This document shows, piece after piece, positions 15,375 to 23,313 of a stretch of 64,000 bases of DNA (position 1 is the first letter of the stretch; every line of letters starts with the position of its first letter). Both the position numbers and the translations under genes were made by a program. The notes under the pieces are model-generated. The model was not told the origin of the DNA. It was given only the letters and a program-made list of their open reading frames with translations, and did not search any database. This DNA comes from a virus. The DNA is taken from the IMG/VR virus record IMGVR_UViG_3300023199_000021, positions 1 to 64,000 of that record. One strand, 5' to 3'.

Positions 15375-16018
15375 TAAGCTACCTCGAATGTTTTTATTGC
15401 ATTTTTATACAAAGCAAAGTCTTTCTCGTAGTACTTTTCTACGATCCTTTTGTCTTTTCTGTTTAGGTGTTTCTTCTTGTGTTCCGACTTGTTTTTCTTA
15501 GAAGGAAACTTGTCTGCCTCATGAGAAAGAGTGTGTATGAAGGATGACAGTTCTTCTAATGGAACAAGAGTTACCTTGCGGGGAGGAATGAAGAAGTTGA
15601 TTGAATCGAACGACGACTCCAAATGACTCACTACCCAATACTTTTGATACCACATGTTTCCACGTTCTTTATGATCAAGCGTCACGCATACGTTTCGGAT
15701 AGTATCGAATTCTTCTCTTAGTTCAAAGCCTCGCTTCAAAAACTTTCTGAAAGAAAATCCTTTGTCAAATATATCCGCACACCTAGCATTACCTAGTGGG
15801 TTATGAACCAACCACTTATAGGCAGACAAAGCCTTATCGTAAGGGTCGCGGATCACACTAAACACTTTGGGGTTACGTTTGTATTCTTTCTGGAACAATA
15901 CGTATTGTGCATTGTGAACGCATGGAGTCACAATTAAAACGTCTTCCTTAAGTTTTGTAGACTGTAAGAAAGACTGCGTTGATTCTCCTACACTCTTGGT
16001 TATCCTGATCCAGATCAT
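15374..16018 (-). CDS. sulfotransferase family protein
   Basis: 214 residues. N-terminal WIRITKSVGES matches the PAPS loop in degenerate form; KVFSVIRDPYDKALSAYKW at about residues 50-68 is the strong 3'-phosphate motif. Sulfotransfer_2-like. With the enzyme at 9968..10720 this gives the operon two sulfation steps. Confidence 0.75.
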   Translation of the reverse strand: MIWIRITKSVGESTQSFLQSTKLKEDVLIVTPCVHNAQYVLFQKEYKRNPKVFSVIRDPYDKALSAYKWLVHNPLGNARCADIFDKGFSFRKFLKRGFELREEFDTIRNVCVTLDHKERGNMWYQKYWVVSHLESSFDSINFFIPPRKVTLVPLEELSSFIHTLSHEADKFPSKKNKSEHKKKHLNRKDKRIVEKYYEKDFALYKNAIKTFEVA

Positions 16019-17031
16019 TTTACTTCTCGTTCGAGTATCTTGCGTATTTTAGCCGCAGAGTTACCGTCTCCATATGGACAAGGTTGGTCTACAATAAACT
16101 TGTTGTCCTGCTCAAGCAAGGCTACACGTTCTTCTAAGTTTTCTGGTTGTTGACACATGTATGCGAACACACCGATACCTTCGATTCTTTCTGTTGCCTT
16201 ACGACATACTATTGCTTTCTTCTTTAGGAACGAAGATTCTTCTTGAATGCCACCGCTATCGGTGATAACATACTTACACTTTCGCAACAGATCAATACAC
16301 TGTTTGTGTTCTACTGCGTCAATCACTTCCACATGTTCGAGTAGGTGTTTGTTCTCTTGTAGCTTAGGATTCGGATGCATAGGAAAGATGAACTTGTGAT
16401 GGGTTCTTGCCTTTGCTACCTTATCTATCTCTTTGAACCATTCTTGTATTTGATCTAGATTTTCTCGACGATGCATGGTAACTAGAACAAAGTCCCAAGT
16501 CTCAATAGGTTTAATATCAACCAAAGCGTCAAGCACAGTGTTGCCTACAACATATACGTTCTCTGCTCCTTCGCCTCTACATTTGTAGATATTGTACAGG
16601 GCACCCACTGTAGGACACAGATGAATGCTGGCGAGAGCAGTAATTGCGGCACGATTAAATTCTTCTGGATAAGGGTCGTTATCCCACGTTCTAAGTCCAG
16701 CCTCTAGGTGAATCACCGGAGCTTGTCGATGAAAAGCAGCAAGAGCAACAGCAAAAGCGGTTGTGGTATCCCCCTGCACTATAACATGACTCGCTCCGTA
16801 CATGTTACTTGGGATTTGTTGAAGTATAGAGGAAATAATAGAGTCCAATCGCATATCGCATTGATCCTCAATCTTCAAGTCAATAGTGTCGTACTGCTGA
16901 GCCTCTTTGTCTATAAGACTAGTGTGTTGCCCGGTGAATAGAATCTTGTACGGCATCACGCCTTCGATAGCGTCGATAACCGGTTTGATTTTAATCCACT
17001 CTGGCCTTGTTCCATATGCAATCAATAACAT
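16015..17031 (-). CDS. wecB: UDP-GlcNAc 2-epimerase
   Basis: 338 residues from the ATG at 17031 (TAATG overlap with the upstream stop). Near-full length for WecB/MnaA: AYGTRPEWIKIKPVI, LFTGQH, VQGDTTTAFA, HLEAGLRTWDNDPYPEEFNR, TMHRREN and ITDSGGIQEES. It converts UDP-GlcNAc to UDP-ManNAc in the cytoplasm. Together with the dehydrogenase at 18839..19768 it may supply UDP-ManNAcA. Confidence 0.92.
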   Translation of the reverse strand: MLLIAYGTRPEWIKIKPVIDAIEGVMPYKILFTGQHTSLIDKEAQQYDTIDLKIEDQCDMRLDSIISSILQQIPSNMYGASHVIVQGDTTTAFAVALAAFHRQAPVIHLEAGLRTWDNDPYPEEFNRAAITALASIHLCPTVGALYNIYKCRGEGAENVYVVGNTVLDALVDIKPIETWDFVLVTMHRRENLDQIQEWFKEIDKVAKARTHHKFIFPMHPNPKLQENKHLLEHVEVIDAVEHKQCIDLLRKCKYVITDSGGIQEESSFLKKKAIVCRKATERIEGIGVFAYMCQQPENLEERVALLEQDNKFIVDQPCPYGDGNSAAKIRKILEREVK

Positions 17032-17735
17032 TACCAATCCACCTTTATAAGCATTGTTTTGCTTCTAATTTCTTTGCTGGTTATTTCGTAGTCTTTACGT
17101 TTGTTGTGAATGTTGTTGTCAACAACCTCTTTATTTTCCTTGAGGTTGTGAAGTATTTCATTGTTAACTTCGTAGCTTCCTCCCTTGATACCATACGTCC
17201 TATTACCACAGTCTCCGTCTTCATCAAGACAAACTGCGGGTATATCACCAAAGTATATTTGGTTGTAAGGAATATGTTCAATGGCTTTCGCCGTTAGAAG
17301 ATGGTCCTCGCACCCCCAACCTTGCATCCGGTTTGTCATCCCACCTATCTTTTCAAACGCCTGAGTGCTTGATGTAAAGAAGATGTATCCAATACCTTTG
17401 TTCTGCATGAAGTTCTCTGCTTGTTTTGCCATTACATTAGGAGTATAGATCGTAAAGAATCTAATTTCTCCACGACGACATAGCAGTTGCCCAAAATGTC
17501 TGGGGCCAAATGCTATTATAGTATCGACCGGCAGATAACAAAATGTATCATCGGGACCACATTGTAACAGGTCAAATCCTATATTTATTGATTTACCTAA
17601 GTTGTATTGCCTATCGTTATCTTGCTGAACAATTATTAGTTCATGCTCGGTCTTTCTAAGCATATACTCATAAACAGGCAGTACCTTGTTTAGATAAACT
17701 TCTCTGTCTCTTTGTGGTATTACTAACTTAAGCAT
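17031..17735 (-). CDS. GT-A glycosyltransferase
   Basis: 234 residues. Starts LKLVIPQRDR, has a DDTFCYLPVDTII nucleotide-binding region and, near residue 133, GGMTNRMQGWGCEDHLL, the acceptor-side motif of galactosyltransferase-like GT2/GT7 proteins. Likely one of the chain-building enzymes. Confidence 0.8.
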   Translation of the reverse strand: MLKLVIPQRDREVYLNKVLPVYEYMLRKTEHELIIVQQDNDRQYNLGKSINIGFDLLQCGPDDTFCYLPVDTIIAFGPRHFGQLLCRRGEIRFFTIYTPNVMAKQAENFMQNKGIGYIFFTSSTQAFEKIGGMTNRMQGWGCEDHLLTAKAIEHIPYNQIYFGDIPAVCLDEDGDCGNRTYGIKGGSYEVNNEILHNLKENKEVVDNNIHNKRKDYEITSKEIRSKTMLIKVDW

Positions 17736-18148
17736 TTTATTCTTAGTTTAATTTCTGTTGTACAAGTCCCGTTTCCATAAGGCAAGTAAACGAGTACTAT
17801 TCCTTTATCATTCAACCACTCTTGAGTAAAGCCCATTTGTGAGTAGTAGTCTCTGGTCGCCCAGTCTGAGCCTACAGCAATGATCTGCGGCTGAACCTTT
17901 TCAATAGCAATCTTGCTATCGGCCCCGCCCTCATTGCACACTACTTCATCAACATACCTACAACCCAAGAGTACCCTTTTTCTTTCTTCGTAAGGTATAA
18001 CCGGAGCTACACCTTTGTATGCCTCAATGAATTCGTCAGTGTTCAGGCTTACAATAACTTTATCGGCCAATGCCTTACAAAACTTTAAAAAATCGACGTG
18101 TGAAGCATGGAACAAATCAAAAGTCCCGCCTGTATAAAGCCTTTTCAT
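17723..18148 (-). CDS. cytidylyltransferase-like enzyme
   Basis: 141 residues from the ATG at 18148 (ATGA overlap). YTGGTFDLFHASHVDFLK near residue 5 is the nucleotidylyltransferase signature of glycerol-3-phosphate cytidylyltransferase-like proteins, though the usual HxGH reads HASH. The C-terminus has a CTTEIKLRIK segment where ISTTxIxxRI is typical. It may form a CDP- or NDP-activated polyol or sugar. Confidence 0.75.
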   Translation of the reverse strand: MKRLYTGGTFDLFHASHVDFLKFCKALADKVIVSLNTDEFIEAYKGVAPVIPYEERKRVLLGCRYVDEVVCNEGGADSKIAIEKVQPQIIAVGSDWATRDYYSQMGFTQEWLNDKGIVLVYLPYGNGTCTTEIKLRIKCLS

Positions 18149-18897
18149 CACTCAGCCTTGTCTCTTTGAAGTCTCCATCCAAGCCCACGTAGCCTTTGAA
18201 CCACAGCGTTTCTTTCTTTGTAAAACTTGTTGTGGTTTCTTACAGCAGAACTTGCGACTGCATCAATACCTAACTGGACACCATACAACGAACTCCATTT
18301 CTTTCTGTCGTTCATTGGGTGCGGAGGAACATATGTGTTGATACCACCATGTATTTGACACATTGCAGAGAAATGCATATCTTCTCCATTATCCCATACT
18401 GGTTTTTCCATCCACATGTATTTGATATATTCAGCGGGGAAGAACCAAGCGTGACCAACAAGGTCAACTTCTACTGTTTGCTCATTGGCATTTACCCAAC
18501 CGTCTCTGATGTTAGGTTGATACGCACAGTCTGTACGTAGACGCACACCAACGCCTCCCATGATGCCGGGAGTTTCGTGGTGTGTATTAATACAATTCTC
18601 AAACCATTCAGGACCGGGAATAGTATCGTCATCAAAGATAGCAGTAAACTCAGTGTCCACCAAGCACGCCAAAGCGAACCTACCACAGTACTTCCAATTG
18701 TAGTTGGATGGTACAGTTCTGATGTTGTGTTCTTTGATCAGCTTCTCTACCTCTCCCCAATCAAAATAGTGGAGTTCTTCTGAGTCATTCATCCAGATAA
18801 AGATTTGTTCTGGAGGAATAGTCTGCTTTAGTAGAGATTCAATCTGTGCTTGGAGATTCTGTGGTCTGCGGTAACAGTTCAGAATTACAGTTATCAT
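18148..18897 (-). CDS. GT2 glycosyltransferase
   Basis: 249 residues. VILNCYRRPQNLQAQIESLLKQ at the N-terminus and AIFDDDTIPGPEWFEN (DDD metal site near residue 90) are GT2 family motifs. The gene starts inside the end of the UDP-sugar dehydrogenase gene (59-base overlap). Confidence 0.85.
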   Translation of the reverse strand: MITVILNCYRRPQNLQAQIESLLKQTIPPEQIFIWMNDSEELHYFDWGEVEKLIKEHNIRTVPSNYNWKYCGRFALACLVDTEFTAIFDDDTIPGPEWFENCINTHHETPGIMGGVGVRLRTDCAYQPNIRDGWVNANEQTVEVDLVGHAWFFPAEYIKYMWMEKPVWDNGEDMHFSAMCQIHGGINTYVPPHPMNDRKKWSSLYGVQLGIDAVASSAVRNHNKFYKERNAVVQRLRGLGWRLQRDKAE

Positions 18898-19768
18898 TTA
18901 ATACAGCCCTTCCTTTTAGTTTTTCCCATTCAAGGTCGCCCCTGATATCAACATTGTAATTCCAAGCCTCAGCTAACATTTCAAATGGTAGACCGTTATC
19001 CTCAAGAAGATTAATCATACCAGATAAGTCCTTCGGGAAACAACTTCCGCCAAATCCTCGCTTACCATCAGGACCGGGAACCTGCCAGTGTAGATCGCCC
19101 AGTCTTGGATCGGCCTGAATAGCCTTGTCGATAAACTGCGTGTAATCAATATCTAACGTATCGCATAGATCGTATATATGATTAGCAAAAGTAACTTTCA
19201 TCGAGAAGAAAGTGTTAGTAAGATACTTGATCATTTCGGCCTCTGTAGGAGTAACAAACACGCACTCACAACGAGGCCCCCATATTCCTTTGTGGAATGA
19301 TTCAAGGTTACGTCGGATAGGATTTGATTTCGGTTGAATCAATCCAAATAGATGTTTCTTAGCTGATCTGAAATCTTCATAAGCGTTACGCTCAGTCAAA
19401 AACTCAGGGTTGGTTACTAAGATCAAATTGCTATGTTCCTCTAGCATATCCATAGTGGTGCCGGGAACCATTGTAGATTTAAGAAGTACTATTGGACACT
19501 TATTATGTTCTCTAGCCCAAAAATTCAGGAGTCTCACGGCCTCCCTGACTATGCCTGTATAGCACTTGCCGTTGCCGTCCATCGGGGTCGGCAAACAAAG
19601 ATAAATGATATCTGAATACGTGACTACTTTAGAATACCCGTAGTCTGCCTCGATACCACCTTTAATGTCGTATGAGATTACGTCGTGATCCGAATGTTCA
19701 TTAAGAAGTTTCTCGATAGCTCCACCAACGAACCCACGTCCAATAATTCCTATGCGTAATTTCAGCAT
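18839..19768 (-). CDS. UDP-sugar 6-dehydrogenase
   Basis: 309 residues. Rossmann start IGIIGRGFVGGAIE, CLPTPMD, a STMVPGTT segment, VTNPEFLTE, and the catalytic-Cys loop GFGGSCFPKD near residue 246. It oxidises the C6 alcohol of a UDP-hexose with NAD: UDP-glucose to the uronate, or UDP-ManNAc to UDP-ManNAcA given the epimerase beside it. It lacks the last third found in many homologues of 390 residues or more. Confidence 0.88.
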   Translation of the reverse strand: MLKLRIGIIGRGFVGGAIEKLLNEHSDHDVISYDIKGGIEADYGYSKVVTYSDIIYLCLPTPMDGNGKCYTGIVREAVRLLNFWAREHNKCPIVLLKSTMVPGTTMDMLEEHSNLILVTNPEFLTERNAYEDFRSAKKHLFGLIQPKSNPIRRNLESFHKGIWGPRCECVFVTPTEAEMIKYLTNTFFSMKVTFANHIYDLCDTLDIDYTQFIDKAIQADPRLGDLHWQVPGPDGKRGFGGSCFPKDLSGMINLLEDNGLPFEMLAEAWNYNVDIRGDLEWEKLKGRAVLNDNCNSELLPQTTESPSTD

Positions 19769-19770
19769 AA

Positions 19771-20610
19771 TTATCCTTCCACAATACTCCAGAATTTCTT
19801 TGGAGATTCGCTACACAATTTGTGTAGTCCTTCTAGCCCATGCTTTTTGAAGTCATGGACAGCACCAATGTTATCACTACAATCCAGCTTCATACCGCAT
19901 AAGATTGCTTCTCCTACCGCCCGACAGAAAGGTTCAAACTTCATTGGGTGATAGTATAATGTTTCGTATTTGTTAAGTAGATCAGGGACCCTACTGTAAT
20001 CGACCTTGCCAAGCCATTCTACGTTAGGCATTGATCTAGCGGTTAGTTCAAGGTTCGGGGAACCCCACGCTGCCACCACAAAGCGTTTGTTTGGGTTCAT
20101 CAGAGCATATCTAAAGAAGTTCTGAGTCCCCTTTAAATAATACATAAACCCCATATACAAAATTTTATTTTCTCTGTTATTTTCTCTGTTGAAAAACAGC
20201 TTTGTGTCAATCGGAGAGGTAATGATATCGGCATTAGGAAAGATATCACCATACAACTCTTTGAATGTATTCAGGTGATATTCAGACAGGAAGAAGTTGT
20301 GCTTAGTAGAACCAAACAGATTTTTTCTGAGTCTTTCAGGCAGGTATGAGTTAGAGTCATGTTCATAGCGAACGTGAAACGGATGGTTCAGCAAAAACTC
20401 TACAACTTTACTGCGACGATACAGATGCTCAAGGTTTCCTGAAACCACCAGATCAAACTCGCGTGCTAGCAACTCGTCCTGACTATCGTAGTTGAAGAAC
20501 TCGATTGTAAGTCCTCGTTCTTGTCCTTCTTGTATGATGAAAGAGTCTGTCCTTTGGGCACCACCGATATTGTGCTTCAATCCAAAATCAGCTATCCATA
20601 AGACTTTCAT
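19771..20610 (-). CDS. GT4-like glycosyltransferase
   Basis: 279 residues, GT-B fold: VLWIADFGLKHNIGGAQRTD at the N-terminus and FCRAVGEAILCGMKL near residue 235, the E-x7-E-like donor site of GT4 enzymes. Shorter than usual at about 360 residues. Uses an NDP-sugar; acceptor unknown. Confidence 0.8.
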   Translation of the reverse strand: MKVLWIADFGLKHNIGGAQRTDSFIIQEGQERGLTIEFFNYDSQDELLAREFDLVVSGNLEHLYRRSKVVEFLLNHPFHVRYEHDSNSYLPERLRKNLFGSTKHNFFLSEYHLNTFKELYGDIFPNADIITSPIDTKLFFNRENNRENKILYMGFMYYLKGTQNFFRYALMNPNKRFVVAAWGSPNLELTARSMPNVEWLGKVDYSRVPDLLNKYETLYYHPMKFEPFCRAVGEAILCGMKLDCSDNIGAVHDFKKHGLEGLHKLCSESPKKFWSIVEG

Positions 20611-21175
20611 TCAACACCCTATTCCTTCCAAATATCTTATCGTAATTGAAGAAACGCCACCTGTTGTACGTCTCTACATGTTCATCATAGCATACATGCT
20701 TTATATATTCATGAAGATCGTACCATTCGTCAAAGAACATTTCATGGCGACATACGCTATACATCCAGTTAGGAATAGCCGCCTTACCTTGACGACAACA
20801 TACCATGACAGGTTTTCTTTGATAAGCAGCCATACAGTTCTCGTGGTATGAGCCACACATATGGGCATCGCGATCAATATAAAGAATCAATGCGTCCGCT
20901 TTGTCTACCATACGATAGTCGTCAGCAGCAACAGGTTTCATTTTCTCGTGTACTTCTTGATATCTACTCTGTTGTTTAAGCATGTTGATTTTTTTGTAGT
21001 ATAAGTCATCCTCGTTCTCCGAATCAAACATTGGCTTATCGCTAGGGCAAAGTACTCCTATGTTATGATTCCATAGAAAGCTTTTAATCCTAGTCCTCCA
21101 ACCGGCACCCCGGTCGGCTACATCGTCCATTGGGCCAGCCAAATAGAACATGGCCCCATCAAGTCTATGCTTCAT
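20588..21175 (-). CDS. nucleoside 2-deoxyribosyltransferase-like protein
   Basis: 195 residues from the ATG at 21175, overlapping the upstream stop as TAATG. FYLAGPMDDVADRGAGWR near residue 9 and VDKADALILYIDRDAHMCGSYHE match nucleoside deoxyribosyltransferase/TIR-SAVED-like Rossmann proteins. It may exchange bases on deoxynucleosides or act on nucleotide-linked sugars. Confidence 0.7.
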   Translation of the reverse strand: MKHRLDGAMFYLAGPMDDVADRGAGWRTRIKSFLWNHNIGVLCPSDKPMFDSENEDDLYYKKINMLKQQSRYQEVHEKMKPVAADDYRMVDKADALILYIDRDAHMCGSYHENCMAAYQRKPVMVCCRQGKAAIPNWMYSVCRHEMFFDEWYDLHEYIKHVCYDEHVETYNRWRFFNYDKIFGRNRVLNESLMDS

Positions 21176-21684
21176 TATCCTGTTACACCTACTACTACCA
21201 TTCTCCACAAGGCACCAGTCCCGCTAACGTCCTCTAAGGTGAACTGGCGATCACTGGCACCTACGCTGGCACCAGAAATAGGATCACTGTATTGCCAAAC
21301 AGCATACGGCTTAATCAGTTGATTGCCTGAACCACCGTTCCATGGTTCGGTCCACGCCGTTCCACCAGTCGCATGAATAGCGATATCGGCACCGAATACA
21401 GTTTCCATGTTCTCTACAACTATACTCTTGACTTTAGAAAATTGGATGGATGCATTTGTACCAAATACAACTTTTTCTAGTGCCTGCAAATTAAAAATCT
21501 CTTTCCCACCCGATGGCAAGGTTCCACTTGCAATAACACCGTAGTTGACCTGTAACGATCCGGTTCCATTAGTCAAAGCCTGACTATAATCAAGAGAAGC
21601 TGATTCGTTCTGGGTGTTTGCTCCAGTTTTGATCAATGTAAAGTTTACATCGTTCTCAATCGTTGCGGTTGCATTAATATTCAT
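21175..21684 (-). CDS. virion-associated beta-rich protein
   Basis: 169 residues, Gly/Thr/Ser-rich beta protein with AVWQYSDPISGASVGASDRQFTL-type repeats near the end, like small phage collar or tail-associated proteins. It is the only structural-looking gene on the minus strand; perhaps it displays the glycan or binds it. Confidence 0.5.
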   Translation of the reverse strand: MNINATATIENDVNFTLIKTGANTQNESASLDYSQALTNGTGSLQVNYGVIASGTLPSGGKEIFNLQALEKVVFGTNASIQFSKVKSIVVENMETVFGADIAIHATGGTAWTEPWNGGSGNQLIKPYAVWQYSDPISGASVGASDRQFTLEDVSGTGALWRMVVVGVTG

Positions 21685-21692
21685 TTAGTCCC

Positions 21693-22130
21693 CTATCTTC
21701 TTCTCAATTTAACATGTTTCAGCCTATACGGTTCTAGGTATGTTCCGGTTATTTCCGACTTCTTCGCTGGACCCATGTACAGAAAGGTATATGCAGTGTC
21801 TTTGTTGGAGGCACCATAGGCTTGGATGCCCCGCTCGGTAATTTCCGCAACTTTAAATACACCAGTACTGCCCATGCAGATTTTTTCACCTGCGGCACCG
21901 TCTTCGGAGTCTCGTTGAGAGATATAATAAGGACCAGTACCTTGGATTACCTTAATATATGACCCAATTTCCAGTTCTCTCCAATTTTTTACTTCATTTT
22001 TGATAGGAGTGTTCTTGGAAATGAACTCATTACCACAATGCTTACAAACACGTTGTCTGGAGGCATTGATCTCTTTACAGGATGGACACAACTTCTGTCC
22101 ACGACGCAACTTAACCTTCTGGTTCTTCAT
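21693..22130 (-). CDS. zinc-ribbon protein
   Basis: 145 residues. N-terminal CPSCKEINASRQRVCKHCG is a four-Cys zinc ribbon; the middle is a small beta domain (YIKVIQGTGPYYIS). The protein begins and ends with the similar basic string KVKLRR. Nucleic-acid binding is plausible. Confidence 0.7.
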   Translation of the reverse strand: MKNQKVKLRRGQKLCPSCKEINASRQRVCKHCGNEFISKNTPIKNEVKNWRELEIGSYIKVIQGTGPYYISQRDSEDGAAGEKICMGSTGVFKVAEITERGIQAYGASNKDTAYTFLYMGPAKKSEITGTYLEPYRLKHVKLRRR

Positions 22131-22458
22131 ACTCTAAATCTCCATGCCAATTGTGGATATCGAAAACTACTCTGTGCAAAATATCTACTACATAGCCGGG
22201 ATAGTACTCATACAATCCTATGTCAAATTTAATAGGCTTGGGTAGTTTTGTGAACTTATTCCCAAGCCTAAAATGATTGAAATAGTCTTCGTAGAATTTC
22301 TCAGCTACAGGAGGCCACTTAACGCTGTAAACTATGCTTCCGCGATAATTTAACATCGTTAATACTTTTGGACTGACCTCAACACACTTATGATCAAGGT
22401 CAAATGCTTCCTGACACGCCAACGACAGTGGACAGCGACCACGTTTGGATTGTCCCAT
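22111..22458 (-). CDS. hypothetical protein
   Basis: 115 residues from the ATG at 22458. The first in-frame ATG (22491) lies inside the -10 box of the promoter and would not be in the RNA. First gene of the 16-kb operon that holds the glycan genes. Aromatic-rich (FYEDYFNHFRLG); no family recognised. Confidence 0.65.
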   Translation of the reverse strand: MGQSKRGRCPLSLACQEAFDLDHKCVEVSPKVLTMLNYRGSIVYSVKWPPVAEKFYEDYFNHFRLGNKFTKLPKPIKFDIGLYEYYPGYVVDILHRVVFDIHNWHGDLEYEEPEG

Positions 22459-22489
22459 CTTGATATGCTTTCGGCGTACTACAATCTCC

Positions 22490-22516
22490 ATTATACCATA
22501 ATTTTCCGATTGTCAA
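22490..22516 (-). promoter_or_regulatory. sigma70 promoter of the glycan/ssb operon
   Basis: TTGACA at 22511-22516, 15-bp spacer, GG-TATAAT at 22490-22495. It is the only clear promoter found upstream of the run of overlapping genes down to ssb at 6.1 kb. Confidence 0.7.
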
Positions 22517-22523
22517 GAGATTT

Positions 22524-22559
22524 TTGAAAAAAATTTCGGCCAGAACCTTTAAAAAGGCC
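22524..22559 (-). terminator. possible intrinsic terminator
   Basis: In minus orientation GGCC, a 14-nt loop with an inner CCTTT/AAAGG, GGCC, then GAAA and seven T. It separates the kinase remnant from the promoter of the glycan operon. Confidence 0.45.
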
Positions 22560-22561
22560 AC

Positions 22562-22831
22562 TTATTTGATGATATCGAAGATTTTTTGTGCTGCGTTAGC
22601 ATCAGCGTCGATCATTATGCAAGGAACACCCAGAGTAACCATAGTTTTTAGGATATACTCGCCAATATCCTTAGCCTCTTGGAATGTCTGGTTTCTTCCT
22701 ACTGGATTATACGCCTTTTTGCGTCTTAAGAAGAAATTGTAGTTGTCAAACGAGTTAAATTGCTCTACAACATAATCAAAGAACGAAGGAGGCCATTCTT
22801 CCTCTTTGCCGTAGATATAAAGCAATCGCAT
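22562..22831 (-). CDS. C-terminal half of an AAA/NadR-type kinase
   Basis: 89 residues. NYNFFLRRKKAYNPVGRNQT followed by EEAK-like helices and GVPCIMIDADANAAQKIF matches the lid and C-terminus of AAA_28-type nucleotide-binding kinases. The P-loop half is missing, so catalysis is unlikely. Its start lies in the tail of the broken glycosylase gene, pointing to a deletion joint. Confidence 0.55.
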   Translation of the reverse strand: MRLLYIYGKEEEWPPSFFDYVVEQFNSFDNYNFFLRRKKAYNPVGRNQTFQEAKDIGEYILKTMVTLGVPCIMIDADANAAQKIFDIIK

Positions 22832-22837
22832 GTTGAC

Positions 22838-23064
22838 TCAACCAATGGTAATTACACCGATTTGACCTAGCCCAGATCGCACAAGGATGATTTTTTTGCG
22901 TAGCCTTGTAGAATTTGACCTGATCGGTCGTCTGGATGCCTGTGTCAAGCTCCCAGTGGCTCGTACAGAGCAATTGAGCGATTCTAGGATCATCTTCACC
23001 ACATGCTTGTCGCATTGGTACTGAGCCGCTAGGACGGGATTCTCGTCTAAGAAAAAATGTTCAT
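22838..23064 (-). pseudogene. pyrimidine-dimer glycosylase-like gene, frameshifted
   Basis: Reads MNIF, then (one T short in a T run) FLDENPVLAAQYQCDKHVVKMILES, then (second shift) AQLLCTSHWE and NHPCAIWARSNRCNYHWLSQHAIAL. This is the conserved order of the Pyr_excise family of T4 endonuclease V-like enzymes, which cut at UV dimers. Two shifts and loss of the C-terminus make it inactive if the sequence is right. Confidence 0.65.
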
Positions 23065-23070
23065 GACACA

Positions 23071-23099
23071 ATCTTACAAGTTCATTTTGGGATTGTCAA
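23071..23099 (-). promoter_or_regulatory. weak sigma70-like promoter
   Basis: TTGACA at 23094-23099, 17-bp spacer, TAAGAT at 23071-23076, upstream of the glycosylase remnant. Confidence 0.4.
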
Positions 23100-23169
23100 G
23101 GTTAAAACTGGGGTTCGACGGTAAATGAACCGTAATTTTCGGCCAAGGAAATTTTGGATCATCACGATG

Positions 23170-23304
23170 TCATCGCTCTTTGTATGGAACAATAGAACCG
23201 TCTTTTTTTTCTACAAAAATATTGTTTGCACGCCAGATTGTACGCTCTGCAACAGTCTTGTGCAATTTGCCCTCGTGAATAACCAAAATCTCATATCGTC
23301 TCAT
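23170..23304 (-). CDS. small hypothetical protein
   Basis: 44 residues, start MRRYEILVIHEGKL, preceded by AAGGA at good spacing and placed right after the PcfJ-like gene. Beta-strand-rich with a KKDGS turn. No family recognised; good coding character for its size. Confidence 0.6.
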   Translation of the reverse strand: MRRYEILVIHEGKLHKTVAERTIWRANNIFVEKKDGSIVPYKER

Positions 23305-23313
23305 AACAATCCT

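Noticed and set aside
23100-23140. Switching hairpins GGTTC/GAACC versus ACGGT/ACCGT
   Set aside because: Short stems, no associated gene control; likely chance.
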